This document shows positions 21,540 to 34,202 of a stretch of 64,000 nt of DNA, piece after piece. The translations under genes and the position numbers were made by a program. The notes below the pieces were generated by a model. That model was not told the DNA's origin. It did not search any database and saw only the letters and a program-made list of their open reading frames with translations. The DNA is taken from positions 24,515,818 through 24,579,817 of the forward strand of contig CM067521.1 of the NCBI GenBank assembly GCA_034509495.1. The letters are read 5' to 3'. The stretch comes from Acestrorhynchus altus (lineage: Eukaryota; Chordata; Actinopteri; Characiformes; Acestrorhynchidae). Every line of letters starts with the position of its first letter. Position 1 is the stretch's first letter.

Positions 21540-24500
21540 ATGTCAAGAATAGCGTGGTATCAGGAAAAGGTAAGAGATTGGGTGTGTGTGTCGAGTTTAA
21601 GCGCAGGTTGGTCGAAACCTGGTCTTACGTCCTGGCCTTTATTTCAGATTGGTGCCTATGACCAGCAAATATGGGAGAAATCTCTGGAGCAAGCTGAACT
21701 GAAGGTAGGAGGAAGTTTGAAGTTCTCAGATGAGTGTTGTTCCCTTGAGTGAAATAGGAACTGTGGTGTTAGTCACCATCAAACCTAACACTTGTGCGTA
21801 GGGCATTCGAAACAAGCCGAAGAAAACCGGCCACATCAAGCCTGACCTCATAGACGTTGACCTGGTGAGAGGTGAGTTTCTGTTTGAGTGTTGGTCACAC
21901 TTTTCCTCTCATGCTGATCTAACCAGTTCTGTTGTCTTTTCTTCCTGTGATTGTTGTGGGTAGATACTGCAACCATTTCAAACGTTCCTATTTTAGCACG
22001 TGAACAGAGCTCCTACCCAGAGCTTGAACACGTCTTCTCCTAATGGCTTCTCTTTCAGGCTCCACGTTTAGCAAGGCCAAGCCGGAGAGCCCCTGGACCG
22101 CTCTGACCCGTAAAGGCCTGGTCAGGGTTCTTCTTTACCCTTTCTTCTTTGCGTGGTGGATCCAGGTCACGTCCAAATGTATCGCCACTGGAATTCTTGT
22201 CCTGTACTGTCTACAAGGTACATATTCCTCTTCATTCGCTTGAATAAATATCAGGTTTCTATATTTTCCCATCTCCTTGTCTATGTAATCTATCAGTCAA
22301 GACATGGTTGACGTGAAGACATGGTTCAGTAACAACAAAATCAGAGCCCCCAGTCTCAAATTCACCGTTGTTTGTGATCTGTTCTGGAAGTGGGTCCACT
22401 AGGGGCAGGCAATATGACAATATTTGGTCACGACTCAGCATTTCATGGATGTTGCCGTCAAAGTAGGGAGTGTGGGTGGTGCGCTTGTTTCATTCCCCCG
22501 TCGTTTGTTTTGTTCGTTCGGTCCGGGAGGTCTCCCATCACTCATCCTTTTCCTTCTATGGGAGGCTCCACCATTGCTCATTTCATTTCCTGTCTTCATC
22601 ATGGAAAACTAATCCTGTAATAGGGCTTCATGCCCTCCATTAAACACTGTCTTTTTCACAGTGGCAGCTATTGCATTGTACGTGGAAGTGCCTGCAGCCA
22701 CTGCCAGTGAGGTAGTGGGTCCAATGTGCCTGATACTGTTATTGGGAACAGTACACTGCCAAATAGTGTCCACAGAGTCCAGCCGGATTACTGATGACAG
22801 TCCCGTCACCAGCCCAGTCACGAGTCGGACTTCTAGCCGGGCCACCAGCCCTGCTCGTAGGAAAAGGTGAGCTGTTTGTGGACGTGACGTAACACTATTA
22901 TGAGCCTAGAAGGAGTCTTTCTTGACTCCAGTGGATCCCTAATCCTCCCTGGAACTCTCTGTAGATTTCTTGATGCTCGTATGTTAGACTTGTGTAAGGT
23001 GCGATTGTGATGGCCTTGTACCTGCTCACTGGTTTGCCATGTTCCTGTAGACACCGCAAGTCTAGAGGAGTGAAGAGAACAGGTAAAGGTGATGGAAGAA
23101 CAACACTCAGACTGTGGAACCTTAAGGAGAATCAGCAGTTCTACAAATCAGAGAAAATCCAGGTAATAACTATACTCTTACAAACACTAGCATTCATAAA
23201 GATCGGAACCCAACCCAAACTTTGGAACCCAGTGTGGGTCATCTTCTAGTCCTTCATCACTGAGGGGTTTAAACACTCCAGCAGCACTGCTGCGTCTGAT
23301 CCACTCGTACCAGCGCAACACACACTAACACACCTCCACCATGTCAGTGTGACTGCAGTGCTGAGAATGACCCACCACCTGAACCACACACGTAGAAAGG
23401 AGAGGAATGGCATTTATATCTTCACTTAAGGGTCTCTTGTTCTTATTTGTCCCAGAGCGCCCTGAGGCAGTCCGTGGACGGGCTGTCTGAGGACCTTTCC
23501 AGTGAAGAAGAGGAGGGTGAGGATGGAGAGCGGCCCAGAGACAGACTCATTGCGCCCGTTCAAGCCAAACCTGCTCCTGGACTCAGGAAGAGGCTTTGCA
23601 ATACCAGTGTTACCAAGTGCTCCTCTGCCCCCACAACACAACACCAAGTTAAAGCCATCAGGGTATGTTACAGGCTGAAGCAGATCAGATTTTACACTTA
23701 CAGACTTCCAGCGTGGCAGAGTGGTTTGTGTTCATGTGCTTGGCTGCAGTTCTTAGTATTGCCTAAATGTCCATTCTGTATAAAGATAAGCAAAGTAAGT
23801 TGGGTGGCTTTTGAATGGTCAACAGCAGCAAACAGATGATGCCGGGACACCGGACACTGCAGAAACACCCTCAGAGTTGGAGCACCTACAGCATTGCGAG
23901 GATTCCCGGCCTGCCTCTGACTCGGACGACATGCTGTGGGAAGATCTTCTGCAGGGTCCAGACTCTGCCTCCTCAGCAAGCAGTGACAGTGGGGAAGAAG
24001 AACTTCACTGTCATAATCACACCCTTCCTCCTCCCACTCTCCTTACCAGTGACGACGATGAGGCTTTCCCACAGGTTAGTAGAAGGTTGTAGTACAGTAT
24101 ACAGCCGTTATCCTATTTCTTTACTGTTGATTATCAAACCGCAGTGAATGCAGCCTCTTGTTATGTTCCCTGCAGCATCAGCTGTCATGGCTGCAGGCGT
24201 GCCACCCTTCCAAAGACCGCGTCAGTGCCATCATCTGGGAGCAGGGCGAGTGCAAAAAGGCTGACATGTCTGTGCTGGAGATCAGTGGAATCATCCTCAC
24301 AAGGGTAAGTTCCTCCATACTTTCACTTTCCCTGCTTTATCCTCTTTGCCAATGACCTATAGTGGCCACTGTCCACTCACTTAGACACTCCTACCTAGTC
24401 TGATCCACTCGCACCAGCAACACACACCATGTCCGTGTGACTGCAGTGCTGAGAATGACCCACCCCCCACAGGTGGTCCTGTGGGGTCCTGATCATTGAA

Positions 24501-27500
24501 GATCAGGGTGAAAGGAGGAGAATAAAGTCTGCAGAGAAACAGATGAACTACAGTCTGGAATTATAGAACTACAAAGAGCTCCTGTGTGGTCAGAGGAGCT
24601 GATAGGATGGACAGTGAGAGGAGAAACAGGGAGGTGGTTGTAATGATATGGCTCATCTGTATATATATCAGGGTTGCAATTTCCCTTCTACATTTGGTAC
24701 TTTGATACCCTGGCAGTTATGGTCTTGGCATGGTAAACATCAGAAATGCATACTTCAGTAAATTAAATATTACTCATTATTTAACTGATTATGTAATTAA
24801 TAATGAATTAGATTTAATTAGTGAAACAGAAGCTAAGTGGTTAAAGAACCCCTTTCATTAATTGTGTATTAACAGCACCCCGCTGTCCCGTTGTGTGCAG
24901 GTGAAGGTGGTGGAGCAGGGAATGGGCTACCTGGTGCTGGGAGGACTGGTCACAGCCACGCTGGCCCTGCTCCCGTTCTGCTTCCGTTTAGTCCAGCAGC
25001 TGGACATGAGTCGCATAAGTTCCATCACCCTGCACGAACTGGCTCTCAAGGCAGCTGGAAAGGCCAGCGCTGAGTCGTATGCCTTTTTTCTCATCACCAC
25101 TGTGGAGAGAGTGTTCCTCACTGGGCTCTTTTTCTTCATGATGTGTGTTGCTGAGAGAACGTATAAGCAAGTAAGGAAGCCACTCATAGGACGAACTATC
25201 ACACACTTCCCTCAGAACATGCTGAGATGTTCAGTAAACGTATTAAAGCACGCGTGATTGTGGTGAGGTCTTTCAAAAGTGAACAAAAACGTGGAGCGGA
25301 CCAGAAACAGTGGTACCGGCAGCTTTGATGCATGAGTTCGCTACCGAATTGCTACCGGCCGACTCCAAACTCTTACCTTACGATGGCACCTGCAGCCCTC
25401 GTCCAGAATCGATAGTGTTGTGGTAGCCGTGGTCTGGGGTTAAGGAACCAGCCTTGTGACTGGAATTGACAGGACAGGACTAAAGTACCCTCAAGCAAGG
25501 CAACTATATCCTAGCTGCTCCCGGTGTGCTGTAGATAGGGCTGCCCACCGCTCCGGGCATGTGTGCTCACTGCCCCCTAGTGTGTGAGTTCACTAGTCTG
25601 TATGTGTGTGCGCCACCTGCAGCCCTCATTGAGAATCACTAGTGCACTGTTAACATTCTTTCTACCCGTCCACTCCAACATGATACCATGATCTTGGTGC
25701 AGCAGCTGCAGCCCTCGCCCAGAATCTCTAGAGCTGTGTTGGCATTACCATCCAGCCTCATTACCATTGTTTTTACATTGTCCCCCAGTATGAGCTCACG
25801 TCAATTGCACTCAGTCCTACCCTGAGACTGAAACACCTACCTGACAGTGCTTGTTGCTCTTTAAAAAACAGCTCTGTATTCATGGTGATGCTCCACTGGC
25901 TTGTAGGCCTATGATGATAATGACAATTCTGGCTTATCATGCAGAGAGACGTGACCTCGGTCATTTTACATTTTGTCCAAAAAGTTATTTTTGCCAGTCA
26001 TGATATTCTGTCCAGTCTGTTATCTGAGAGAGACGGGCTTTGCGTCTGCGAGCTCCAACATGAAGAGAGGTGGCCGTCGCTCTTTAAAAGGGTGTAAATA
26101 CAATGTCACCTTTTTATATTGTCAGTATATCGGTGGCATAAAATTTCAAAATGACAATAATATTGAAATTCCTATTTCTACTCCTATGTATTGTCCAAAG
26201 AATGATTGTGAGGGACATACTGATTTGTAATATGGTCGTATCTATCATTGTCACTGGCAGGCATCATTTGACTCATTTGAAGCAGGCAGTTTTGTAAAAT
26301 CAGTCCTTCAGTGACGGGACCAAAACTGTGAGTCCATGAACAAACAATATCTATAATTTCTCTATAATTCTGCTTTAAAACCAGAAGACGCCCTGCACAT
26401 TTGAGTGTTTTCCCTGCTGTATCATATCCGAAAGGACATCTTAGTTACCTGATCTGATTTGCTGATCAGGTCTGTTGGGAGGAGAGAGGACCACGCAGGG
26501 CAGGACCGGGGTTGAGAAACACCGATGAGGTTATACCAACGGTGTAGTCATTAGTTTGGGTAATCATCTGATTACCTGCAGTGCTCTTTCTGTGTCTCTC
26601 GTATCATTTTAAACCAGTGCAATGTCTTTCACAGCGGCTTCTCTTTGCCAAGCTCTTCAGCCACATCACATCAGCACGGAAAGCCAAGAAATCCGAGATC
26701 CCCCACTTCAGACTGAAGAAAGTGCAAAACATCAAGATGTGGCTCTCGCTCCGATCATTCCTTAAGGTCAGTCCAGAGAGTTGATTTCATACATAAATAA
26801 ACAACTTATCACGACGTCAGTTGAGTAACGTCAAAATATACACAAGAAACATTACGTTTTGGATCAGAGGCAGCAGTGCTGCTGGAGTGCTTAAACACTG
26901 TGTCCACTCACTGTCCACTCTATTAGACACTCCTACCGAGTGTCTCCACCTTGTAGATGTAAAGTCAGAGACAGAAGCTCATCTGTTTCTGCACAGTTTG
27001 TGTTGGTCGTCCTCTAGTCCTTCATCAGTGCTCACAGGACGCTGCCCACAGGACGCTGTCGGCTGGACATTTCTGGTTTGTGGACTGTTCTTGGTCCACC
27101 CGTCCAGTGCAACACAGTGTCACTGAGAATGCCCCACCATCCGCATAATACCTCATAATAAAGTATGAAGAGAAACAAACTGATTCATCTCATGAGTGTT
27201 GAGATCAGGAGGTAGTTATAATGTCTTGGTGGATCAGTGTAGGTCCTTCACACCTCTGTTACAAACATGGTTGTTTATGGAATCCACAGTAGTTCTTCTG
27301 TGCCGTTTAGTAGATCTTTTAGAGCAGGGATGTCAGCAGACTTTGCAGGAAAGAAAGGTAGATGGTTGTTTCCATCCACCTGATTCATCACTTCATAGTA
27401 GAAGAGTGTTATGAATCAGAATAAAGGCCATTTGTGTCTCCTCATGGTCTCAAGTGTGAGAGCTGGATTTCCAGGGTCAGCAAGTCCTAAAATGTGATCT

Positions 27501-30500
27501 GTTTTTGTGTTACAGAGACGAGGACCCCAGCGCTCTGTGGATGTCATTGTTTCTTCCATCTTTCTCCTTGCACTCTCCATCGCCTTCACTATATGTGCTC
27601 AGGTCAGACAGAGTTCAGCAGTGCAATCCAGCACGTCTGCCAATGAGCTATTTTCTTATTGGTGGCCTTGAGGACAATATCAGTGGTGAACAGTGTGTTT
27701 GTTCACGTGGCCTTGCACGAAATATCATTTTTAGACTGAACGTTGAGCTGAATTCATCTGCAGGTTTGGTAAAACCAGTGTCAAACCCTTCTTCAGTTAT
27801 TAATCCAGTGACGTTATGTTTCTCCAGGAAACCCACTTAAACCGAAATTCACGTAGTAAACTTAATCCAGGTGGGTTAGACCGGTTTACCATTCAGGGGG
27901 ACTGCACTATGAATGGTTTTCCATTTGTTCATAAAACTATAATTGCATTTAAGGAGGGACGATATCTGATTGTTAAAGGTGAACTGTACAAATGACCCAT
28001 AACACTAATTAATATTTATGGACCAAATATCGATTCTCCCTCTTTTTATCGGCAAGTCCTCGCTCGGATCCCGGACGTGTCGCAGACAAATTTAGTTATA
28101 GGGGGCGCTCTTAACACTGTGACACTTCTGGTTGATTCACTCCCACAAATTCAAGTCTATTTCTAAACAAATTCATGAAGAATTCTAATCTGGGGGATGC
28201 ACGGAGGGTGTTTAATCCAAACAGTCGAACCAATTCATTTTAATATTCAATGTCCGTGATACAGTTTAAGGTTGAAATTATGGGCCGAGGTTTTCCAAAC
28301 ACTATCCGGATCAACCGGATCAATTATTGATCGTTCGAAGGAGAGTTGAGCAGGTGTTGGCAATAAGAAAACCGCAACAGCAGCTAGTATCATCTGCCCT
28401 TATTGTAGGGAAGAAAATGATTTTAAGGGCCTGGAAAGGTACAGATGTCCCCCCTGCTGAGGTATGATTAAAAGAAATGATAAATCTCTTACACCTGGAA
28501 TTAAGATTCACACGAAAATAACAGCTGTGGGCAATTCCATAAAATTTGGCATCCCTTTCTACAGTATTTGGAAAGTAGTCATTATACTGGCTATATTATG
28601 TATTTATAACTATTATATTGTATGTTTGTTTGTAACTTAAAATTAATAATGGAAAAAATAAAGGGCAATAAAGCCTTCTTTGTACTACATGTCAAAAACA
28701 GGTTTTTTTCTTCATAATTTATTTAAAATTCATTACTTTTATAATTAATTTAAAGATAGCATTACATATTACACTATACATATCATGCTACAACTTGCTT
28801 GCTGTCTACTGGAGGCAGATTATATCTGTGCAATACCATTTATTTTGCTCCAGTGATACACAGAGGGTATTAATATTAATCTTCTGCAGTTGTCTGATGA
28901 AAATTCTTGCAATTTTTTGCTAATTTTTTAATTGGAATATAAATCTCAGAGCATAAAAATATTGCACTGTTTGTGTTTTCCTGTATCGTGCAGCTCAAAT
29001 ACTGTATATAGGTTTATAGATTTTTAACTGATCAGATCAGTACAGTCATCAGTAACACTACGTATTCCGCTGTGATTTTTGTCTGTAGCTGCTGCACAGT
29101 CACCACACGTTTCTGGACTGGGAGAGTAACTGGGAGCTGCTTGTGTGGGGCGCAGCTCTACTAGTGTTTCTACTGCGACTGGCCACGCTGGGGGCTGAGA
29201 CCAACCACAAATACAGCAACGCGTCTGTGCTGCTTACTGAGCAGGTAGTTTCACACACGTAACCAGCATAAGATGTGGCCTCCTGACTGATTATGAAATG
29301 ACACCGTTGTGCGGTAAACACACTGCAAGCATCGTGTTGCTGTCATGAGAAAACAATGCAGTCTTTAGTGGTGACTCTCATGACACACACAGAGGAGACG
29401 GTATGTCCTATACTTAACGCAGGAAGAGGACAAAATCCTGCTCCTAACAACTGGGGTTATACACAGGCCCCATCCCTTTCCCAGTGTTGCCGTTTATGAT
29501 CCCATCAGCAGCCGTTTCTCAAACATTTACTGTGAAATGTCCCAGGAGGTGGACACATTTGACCCCGTCCACTCACTTTACCTATTCTCCAATCACTACC
29601 TCGCAAGCTCTTCACAAGGGTCTTCAGGTAGACACCTTCCTTCGATAGTGTTTCACTGAATTAAGCCCATGACCCCTCCAGAAGGCTCAACAGATGTCTA
29701 GCTTCTCCCCTCCAAACTCAGTTCAGGAGATTCCTCGGTTCCTACCAAGGGACAGTTAGACTTAGAAGGAAGTGATTCACTCCAACCGTAAGTGAGTCGT
29801 AAAGTGAGTTTCACAATGTGACTGGTCTGATTTTATTTTCTCTCCAGATAAACCTGTATTTGAAAATGGAAAAGAAACCGAACAAGAAGGATGAGCTGAG
29901 TATTGTGAACAACGTTCTGAAACTGGCCACGAAACTGCTGAAAGTAAGCTTGGAACATCCCAGTTTACATGACCACAGTGATGGAAATGTGTTTGTCCAC
30001 TTCGTTTCTTGCCTTTGATATTGACTCATATAGTTGAAGTTTAATTTCATTCAAGCTTATTTTTATTCAGGTTTACATCTCAACCTATCAGCTGCTCTGA
30101 CCACACAGGAGCTCTTTGTGGTTCTATAATTCAGACTGTAGTTCATCTGTTTCTCTGCAGACTTTATTCTCCTCCTTTCACCCTGATCTTCAATGATCAG
30201 GACCCCACAGGACCACCACAGAGCAGCTATTATGTGGGTGGTGGGTCATTCTCAGCACTGCAGTCACACTGACATTGTTCTGGTACGAGTGTATCAGACA
30301 CAGCAGTGCTGCTGGAGTGTTTAAACCCCTCAGTTTCACTGTAGAAGGATGTGGTGTGGTTATCATTTATGTTCATTTCAGTGTATAAACTTTAGTGGTT
30401 CTTCGTTTTTCAGCTGCATCATCTGACCGGTTAACCCTTCCTGCTCTTTATTTTAGGAGTTGGACACCCCGTTCCGTTTGCTGGGCCTGACTGTGAACCC

Positions 30501-30694
30501 CCTCATCTACAACATCACTCGAGTGGTCATCCTGTCTGCTGTCTCTGCTGTGGTCAGTGACCTGCTGGGGTTCAATATCAGAGTGAGTGAAAGGCATTTA
30601 CTTGCAGATCCCCTGGTCAGTGTATATGATGGGATATGTGACCACTCACACGCTTTTTCTGCTCTTTGTGTAGCTTTGGAAGATCAAACCGTGA
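21540..30694 (+). CDS. phtf1: putative homeodomain transcription factor 1 (PHTF family membrane protein)
   Basis: Despite its name, PHTF1 is a multi-pass endoplasmic reticulum protein, abundant in male germ cells and reported to bind FEM1B. Sixteen coding exons: 21540-21569, 21648-21704, 21802-21871, 22059-22217, 22662-22866, 23051-23162, 23456-23662, 23826-24074, 24176-24304, 24901-25170, 26635-26766, 27516-27602, 29089-29244, 29848-29943, 30457-30582, 30674-30694. They join in phase to 701 residues (human about 762). The conserved N-terminus has WYQEKIGAYDQQIWEK and KPDLIDVDLVRGSTF (to about residue 57); hydrophobic segments follow near 75-140. An acidic middle (SEDLSSEEEEGEDGE; DSDDMLWEDLLQGP) and VSAIIWEQGECKKADMS precede further membrane segments (about 415-440, 475-495, 550-570, 590-605). 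The C-terminus is NPLIYNITRVVILSAVS then GFNIRLWKIKP. The central motifs and C-terminus fit PHTF1 better than PHTF2. A 5' UTR part of the ATG exon begins at 21460. Confidence 0.92.
23245..23388 (+). repeat. foldback element, fragment in phtf1 intron
   Basis: Part of the core and right arm occupies half of the 293-base intron between phtf1 exons 23051-23162 and 23456-23662. Confidence 0.75.
24368..24645 (+). repeat. foldback element, right arm in phtf1 intron
   Basis: A right arm with its outer end (GAGGAGCTGATAGGATGGACAGTGAG) partly preserved lies between phtf1 exons 24176-24304 and 24901-25170. Confidence 0.75.
25428..25620 (+). repeat. SINE in phtf1 intron
   Basis: GGTTAAGGAACCAGCCTTGT (head) and GGGCTGCCCACCGCTCCGGG, TGCTCACTGCCCCCTAGTGT (body). 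The B-box is deleted. Confidence 0.7.
26860..27235 (+). repeat. foldback element, core copy in phtf1 intron
   Basis: The core and decayed flanks follow phtf1 exon 26635-26766. Confidence 0.75.
27880..28640 (+). pseudogene. internally deleted L1-type LINE ORF2 remnant
   Basis: Translations around 27935-28130 (GRYLIVKGELYK, ITLINIYGPNIDSPSFYRQV, NLVIGG) match the AP-endonuclease domain of L1-type LINEs. Around 28390-28510, VGKKMILRAWKGTDVPPAE resembles the ORF2 C-terminus. The reverse transcriptase between them is gone, and stops and frameshifts occur. Located in a phtf1 intron. Confidence 0.7.
30081..30342 (+). repeat. foldback element, left arm in phtf1 intron
   Basis: A left arm from TATCAGCTGCTCTGACCACA to the GTTTAAACCCCTCAG motif lies before phtf1 exon 30457. 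Confidence 0.8.
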
Positions 30695-31810
30695 TTTGAA
30701 ACCACTACGCTTCCAACTCCTGGACACATTGCGGAGGAAAACGGTGTTCAGTGTTGATGGAGGTCCAAGCTTCAGTCTTACATTTCATACATCTGTGCAA
30801 ATCTACTGACTGATATCTATAGTATCTATGCATTCCTGTGCCTCTCTTGCCTGTGCCACGCAGCCAGACCCACGTCTAGAACTGCTGCAGCTTTGGGTGC
30901 TTTCACATTCGTGACATTTGGTTCCCCGATGCAGTAGCCTGAAGCATTAGTGAGGACTTGGAAGAAACATTGTTGGAATGGTGAACTAACAAATCAGGGG
31001 CCAGAATATCCACATACTTAAAGCCAGTCAATCACAATGCATGGCATTCCGGTCCAGGAGTCTTCGGCAGGCACCGAGCGTCAGTTGGGCATGAATTGTA
31101 GAGTTTGTTGTTTTCAACACTCCAGAAAGCAGATCGTGTGTATTTGAAAGCTCCTTTTAAGTGCTGCAGCCATAGCTGGATTTTTCTTGGGAATTCCACC
31201 CCTCAGATTGTGGAAACACTGATTCTAGTAATGGAAAAGTCCTTAATGCACTTCCGAATGTTGCTGTAAACACATACGAGCTTGATATTACATTCCATCC
31301 TGTGCCCTGAATTCTCAGAAAGTATGTAGAGAAGCCACCTGACAAGAACGCCACACCCTCGGACATAACCACTAAGTGCCTTGTGAATGTGATAAAGTCT
31401 AGAGAAACGAGCGATGTGTCCTCTGTTTGTTGGCAATGAAAGGAAACATTTGCCTATTTGGAAGAGGAATACTGGAGACACAGTCGTCTCTTTGGAGCAG
31501 CACGTATTAAACTGCTTTCTTGTTAACTGAGAATTTTGACGAGTCTATGAACTGAACTCACTCTCAGCTTCCAGGTGACGACACAGAAACTTTACCATCA
31601 GTCACTAATTCAGTTTTAATCACTAATTTAAAGAGCTTTAGGTTTATGGTTTTATGGCTTTACCACAGAATTGCAGTTTCTATACCAGGCCCTTTGTCCC
31701 TGCAGACGTCACATCGAGTGAATTAAACCTAACACTGTCCTGAGATTTAATGGTGTCATACAGTACTGGTGTTGCTCTGTCATAATTCATAATTACATTA
31801 CCAATAGGAT
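30695..31810 (+). other. phtf1 3' UTR and flank, nothing further recognised
   Basis: Unique-looking sequence without a convincing open frame, exon or repeat family. A canonical AATAAA soon after the stop was not found, so the transcript end is unknown. Confidence 0.4.
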
Positions 31811-31812
31811 AG

Positions 31813-31856
<44 letters not shown>
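31813..31856 (+). repeat. (TA)n(CA)n microsatellite
   Basis: Compound repeat downstream of phtf1. Confidence 0.9.
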
Positions 31857-31864
31857 TAAATACA

Positions 31865-32065
31865 CAAACACACACACCCAGGGCCTTGCAAAAGTATTCA
31901 TACCCCTTGAACCTTTCCATATTTTGTCCCATTACAACCACAAACATAAATATATTTCCTTGGAATTTAATGTGAAAGACCAACACAAAGTGGTATACAG
32001 TTGTGAAGTGGAAAGGAAATTATACACGATTCAAAACATTTTTTTACAAATAAAAAACGGAAGAG
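31865..32065. mobile_element. Tc1/mariner-like terminal fragment
   Basis: GCCTTGCAAAAGTATTCATA, TTTTGTCCCATTACAACCAC and GACCAACACAAAGTGGTATA are typical ends of fish Tc1/mariner-like elements. It is wedged between two TA/CA microsatellites downstream of phtf1. Confidence 0.65.
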
Positions 32066-32216
32066 TGTGAGGTGTGTATATATATATATATATGGTGTGT
32101 ATGTATATTATATATATATTATATTATATAATATATATATATCAAGATGGAGGCAGATGATCCAAGGGAGCAGCCAAAAGAAGAATATAAGTGTATATAT
32201 TAATGTTTTATATTTA

Positions 32217-32286
<70 letters not shown>
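32217..32286 (+). repeat. (TA)n(CA)n microsatellite
   Basis: About 27 TA units followed by CA units; smaller TA tracts precede it from 32075. Confidence 0.95.
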
Positions 32287-32484
32287 AAGGTGTGTGTAAT
32301 AGTGGTATTACGGTAAGTGTAAATATTAACGTGTATATATAAGCGGTTGAGGTGTGTTTATTACTATTATTACGGTAAGTATAGTTACATTTATATGTTG
32401 TGTGAGGTGTGTGTATTAGTGGTATTACGGTAAGTCTATATTAACGTTATGTATGTATGGTGTGTGTATATTATTGGTATTACG

Positions 32485-32692
32485 GTACATGGCGCAGTGC
32501 CGGCTCTGCGCTGCTCTCAATGCGGCTGGTCGGGCTGGTCAGTCCGGTCAGTCTGCTCGCGCTGCGCTGGAAGGTCATCAGGCGCGCGCCGGTTCAGCGG
32601 CATCACAGGGCGAGGACAGTCCAGCCTGCGCAGTCATGTACTGGACACCACAATAAACATCACTGCGGACCAACACACACCTGAGTAACAGC
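32485..32692 (+). promoter_or_regulatory. GC/CpG-rich patch, possible untranslated first exon of pfkfb2
   Basis: An isolated GC-rich block with GCGCGC and many CpGs sits between TA/CA and GT/GA microsatellites, 1.5 kb before the first pfkfb2 coding exon. It ends with a possible donor, GAG/GTATAA, at 32692. The coding exon is preceded by CCTGCAG (34132-34138), a usable acceptor. A noncoding first exon here would fit, but nothing proves it. The short reading frames across it look like chance. Confidence 0.3.
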
Positions 32693-32711
32693 GAGGTATA
32701 ACTGCATTCTC

Positions 32712-32714
<3 letters not shown>

Positions 32715-32800
<86 letters not shown>
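32715..32800 (+). repeat. (GT)n(GA)n microsatellite
   Basis: About 25 GT units pass directly into about 17 GA units, 23 bases after the possible pfkfb2 first-exon donor. Confidence 0.95.
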
Positions 32801-32802
<2 letters not shown>

Positions 32803-32994
32803 ATGTGTGTGTGTGTGTGAATGAATGTGAGAGAGTGTGAAGTCGCTGTGTTGTCGCATCTTGTTTGCTTGTTTGTTTTTCTGATGCACCTGCTGAGCAC
32901 TCAGTCTTCCTCAACTAGTATATGATATTTCATCATCCTGCTTTCATTCATCCCTTCATTCTGGGGACGCCAGGTTTTCCTACATTCCTCCTGT

Positions 32995-33620
32995 ACAGGA
33001 GCTGTGCTGACTGTGCTGTGCTGTACAGGAGCTGTGCTGACTGTATTGTACTGTACAGGAGCTGTGCTGACTGTGCTGTGCTGTACAGGAGCTGTGCTGA
33101 CTGTATTGTACTGTACAGGAGCTGTGCTGACTGTATTGTACTGTACAGGAGCTGTGCTGACTGTGCTGTGCTGTGCAGGAGCTGTGCTGACTGTATTGTA
33201 CAGGAGCTGTGCTGACTGAGCTTTACAGGAGCTGTGCTGACTGTGCTGTGCTGTACAGGAGCTGTGCTGGCTGTGCTGTACAGGAACTGTGCTGACTGTA
33301 TTGTACAGGAGCTGTGCTGACTGTATTGTACAGGAGCTGTGCTGACTGTACTGTACAGGAGCTGTGCTGACTGTGCTGTACTGTACAGGAGCTGTGCTGA
33401 CTGCGCTGTGCTGTACAGGAGCTGTGCTGACTGCGCTGTGCTGTACAGGGGCTGTGCTGACTGTGCTGTACAGGGGCTGTGCTGACTGTTGTACAGGAGC
33501 TGTGCTGTACAGGAGCTGTGCTGACTGTGCTGTGCTGTACAGGAGCTGTGCTGTACAGGAGCTGTGCTGACTGTGCTGTGCTGTACAGGAGCTGTGCTTT
33601 ACTGTACCGGAGCTGTGCTG
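32995..33620 (+). repeat. minisatellite, 30-base unit with 25-base variants
   Basis: About 22 copies of a unit containing GGAGCTGTGCTGACTGT plus one or two CTGTAC steps. Since 30 is divisible by 3, it leaves long open frames on both strands (a 349-residue one on -, SAQLLYSTVSTAPVQ-like), which are artefacts. The right flank (33650-33690) has the GGAGCAGGGTTGGTGACCC end of the MITE type seen at 5611. Confidence 0.9.
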
Positions 33621-34202
33621 ACAGTTGCTTGGGATTGAGACCTGCAGAAAGGTAAATCTCCAGGAGCAGGGTTGGTGACCCTTGATGTAGAACAATAGAG
33701 ACAATGAGAAGGTGGGACGCACAGAGACGTGTTTAACGCTGTAAAATGAACTGAGCAATCTCCAGGGCACTTCTTGTTGCTTCACCATCAGCAGCCCAGA
33801 TCCCAGACAGCGCAGAGAGTGATGTCTCCCCATCATTTTCACTGTGATGATGGGTGATGCATCAGAGCCAGGGAGAGGACGCTGTGATGGTGGTGAATAT
33901 GGCTGTGTCTGATAGGTATTGGAGGAGGCATGAGCTGTCCTCACCCCCATTGTGTCAGGAACCTTGCGAGTGGTACGTGGTAAGGAGAACGGGGGGAAAA
34001 AGAAGATGCATGATGCTGTAATACGGGCCGTTTCTTGTGTACGTTTTTATAGGACGTTGTTGTAAGATTGTAGAATGAATGCTATAAAAATTCCTGTTGA
34101 GGTCTGACATTGAAATCCTTCACTAATCCTCCTGCAGGTGTGCCGGAGCCATGTTTTCATAGAACCCAGATTCCCTGAGTGCAAGAGACAGCCGACCGCA
34201 GC

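Noticed and set aside
21540..30694. Identification as PHTF2
   Set aside because: SEDLSSEE, DMLWEDLLQGP, DRVSAIIWE, KLFSHITSARKA and NPLIYNITRVVILSAVS follow PHTF1 rather than PHTF2, although the short N-terminal part alone is ambiguous.
32901..33950. 349-residue open frame on the minus strand
   Set aside because: It is produced by the 30-base minisatellite; the repeated STAPVQHS-type peptide has no domain character, and shorter frames on the other strand have the same cause.
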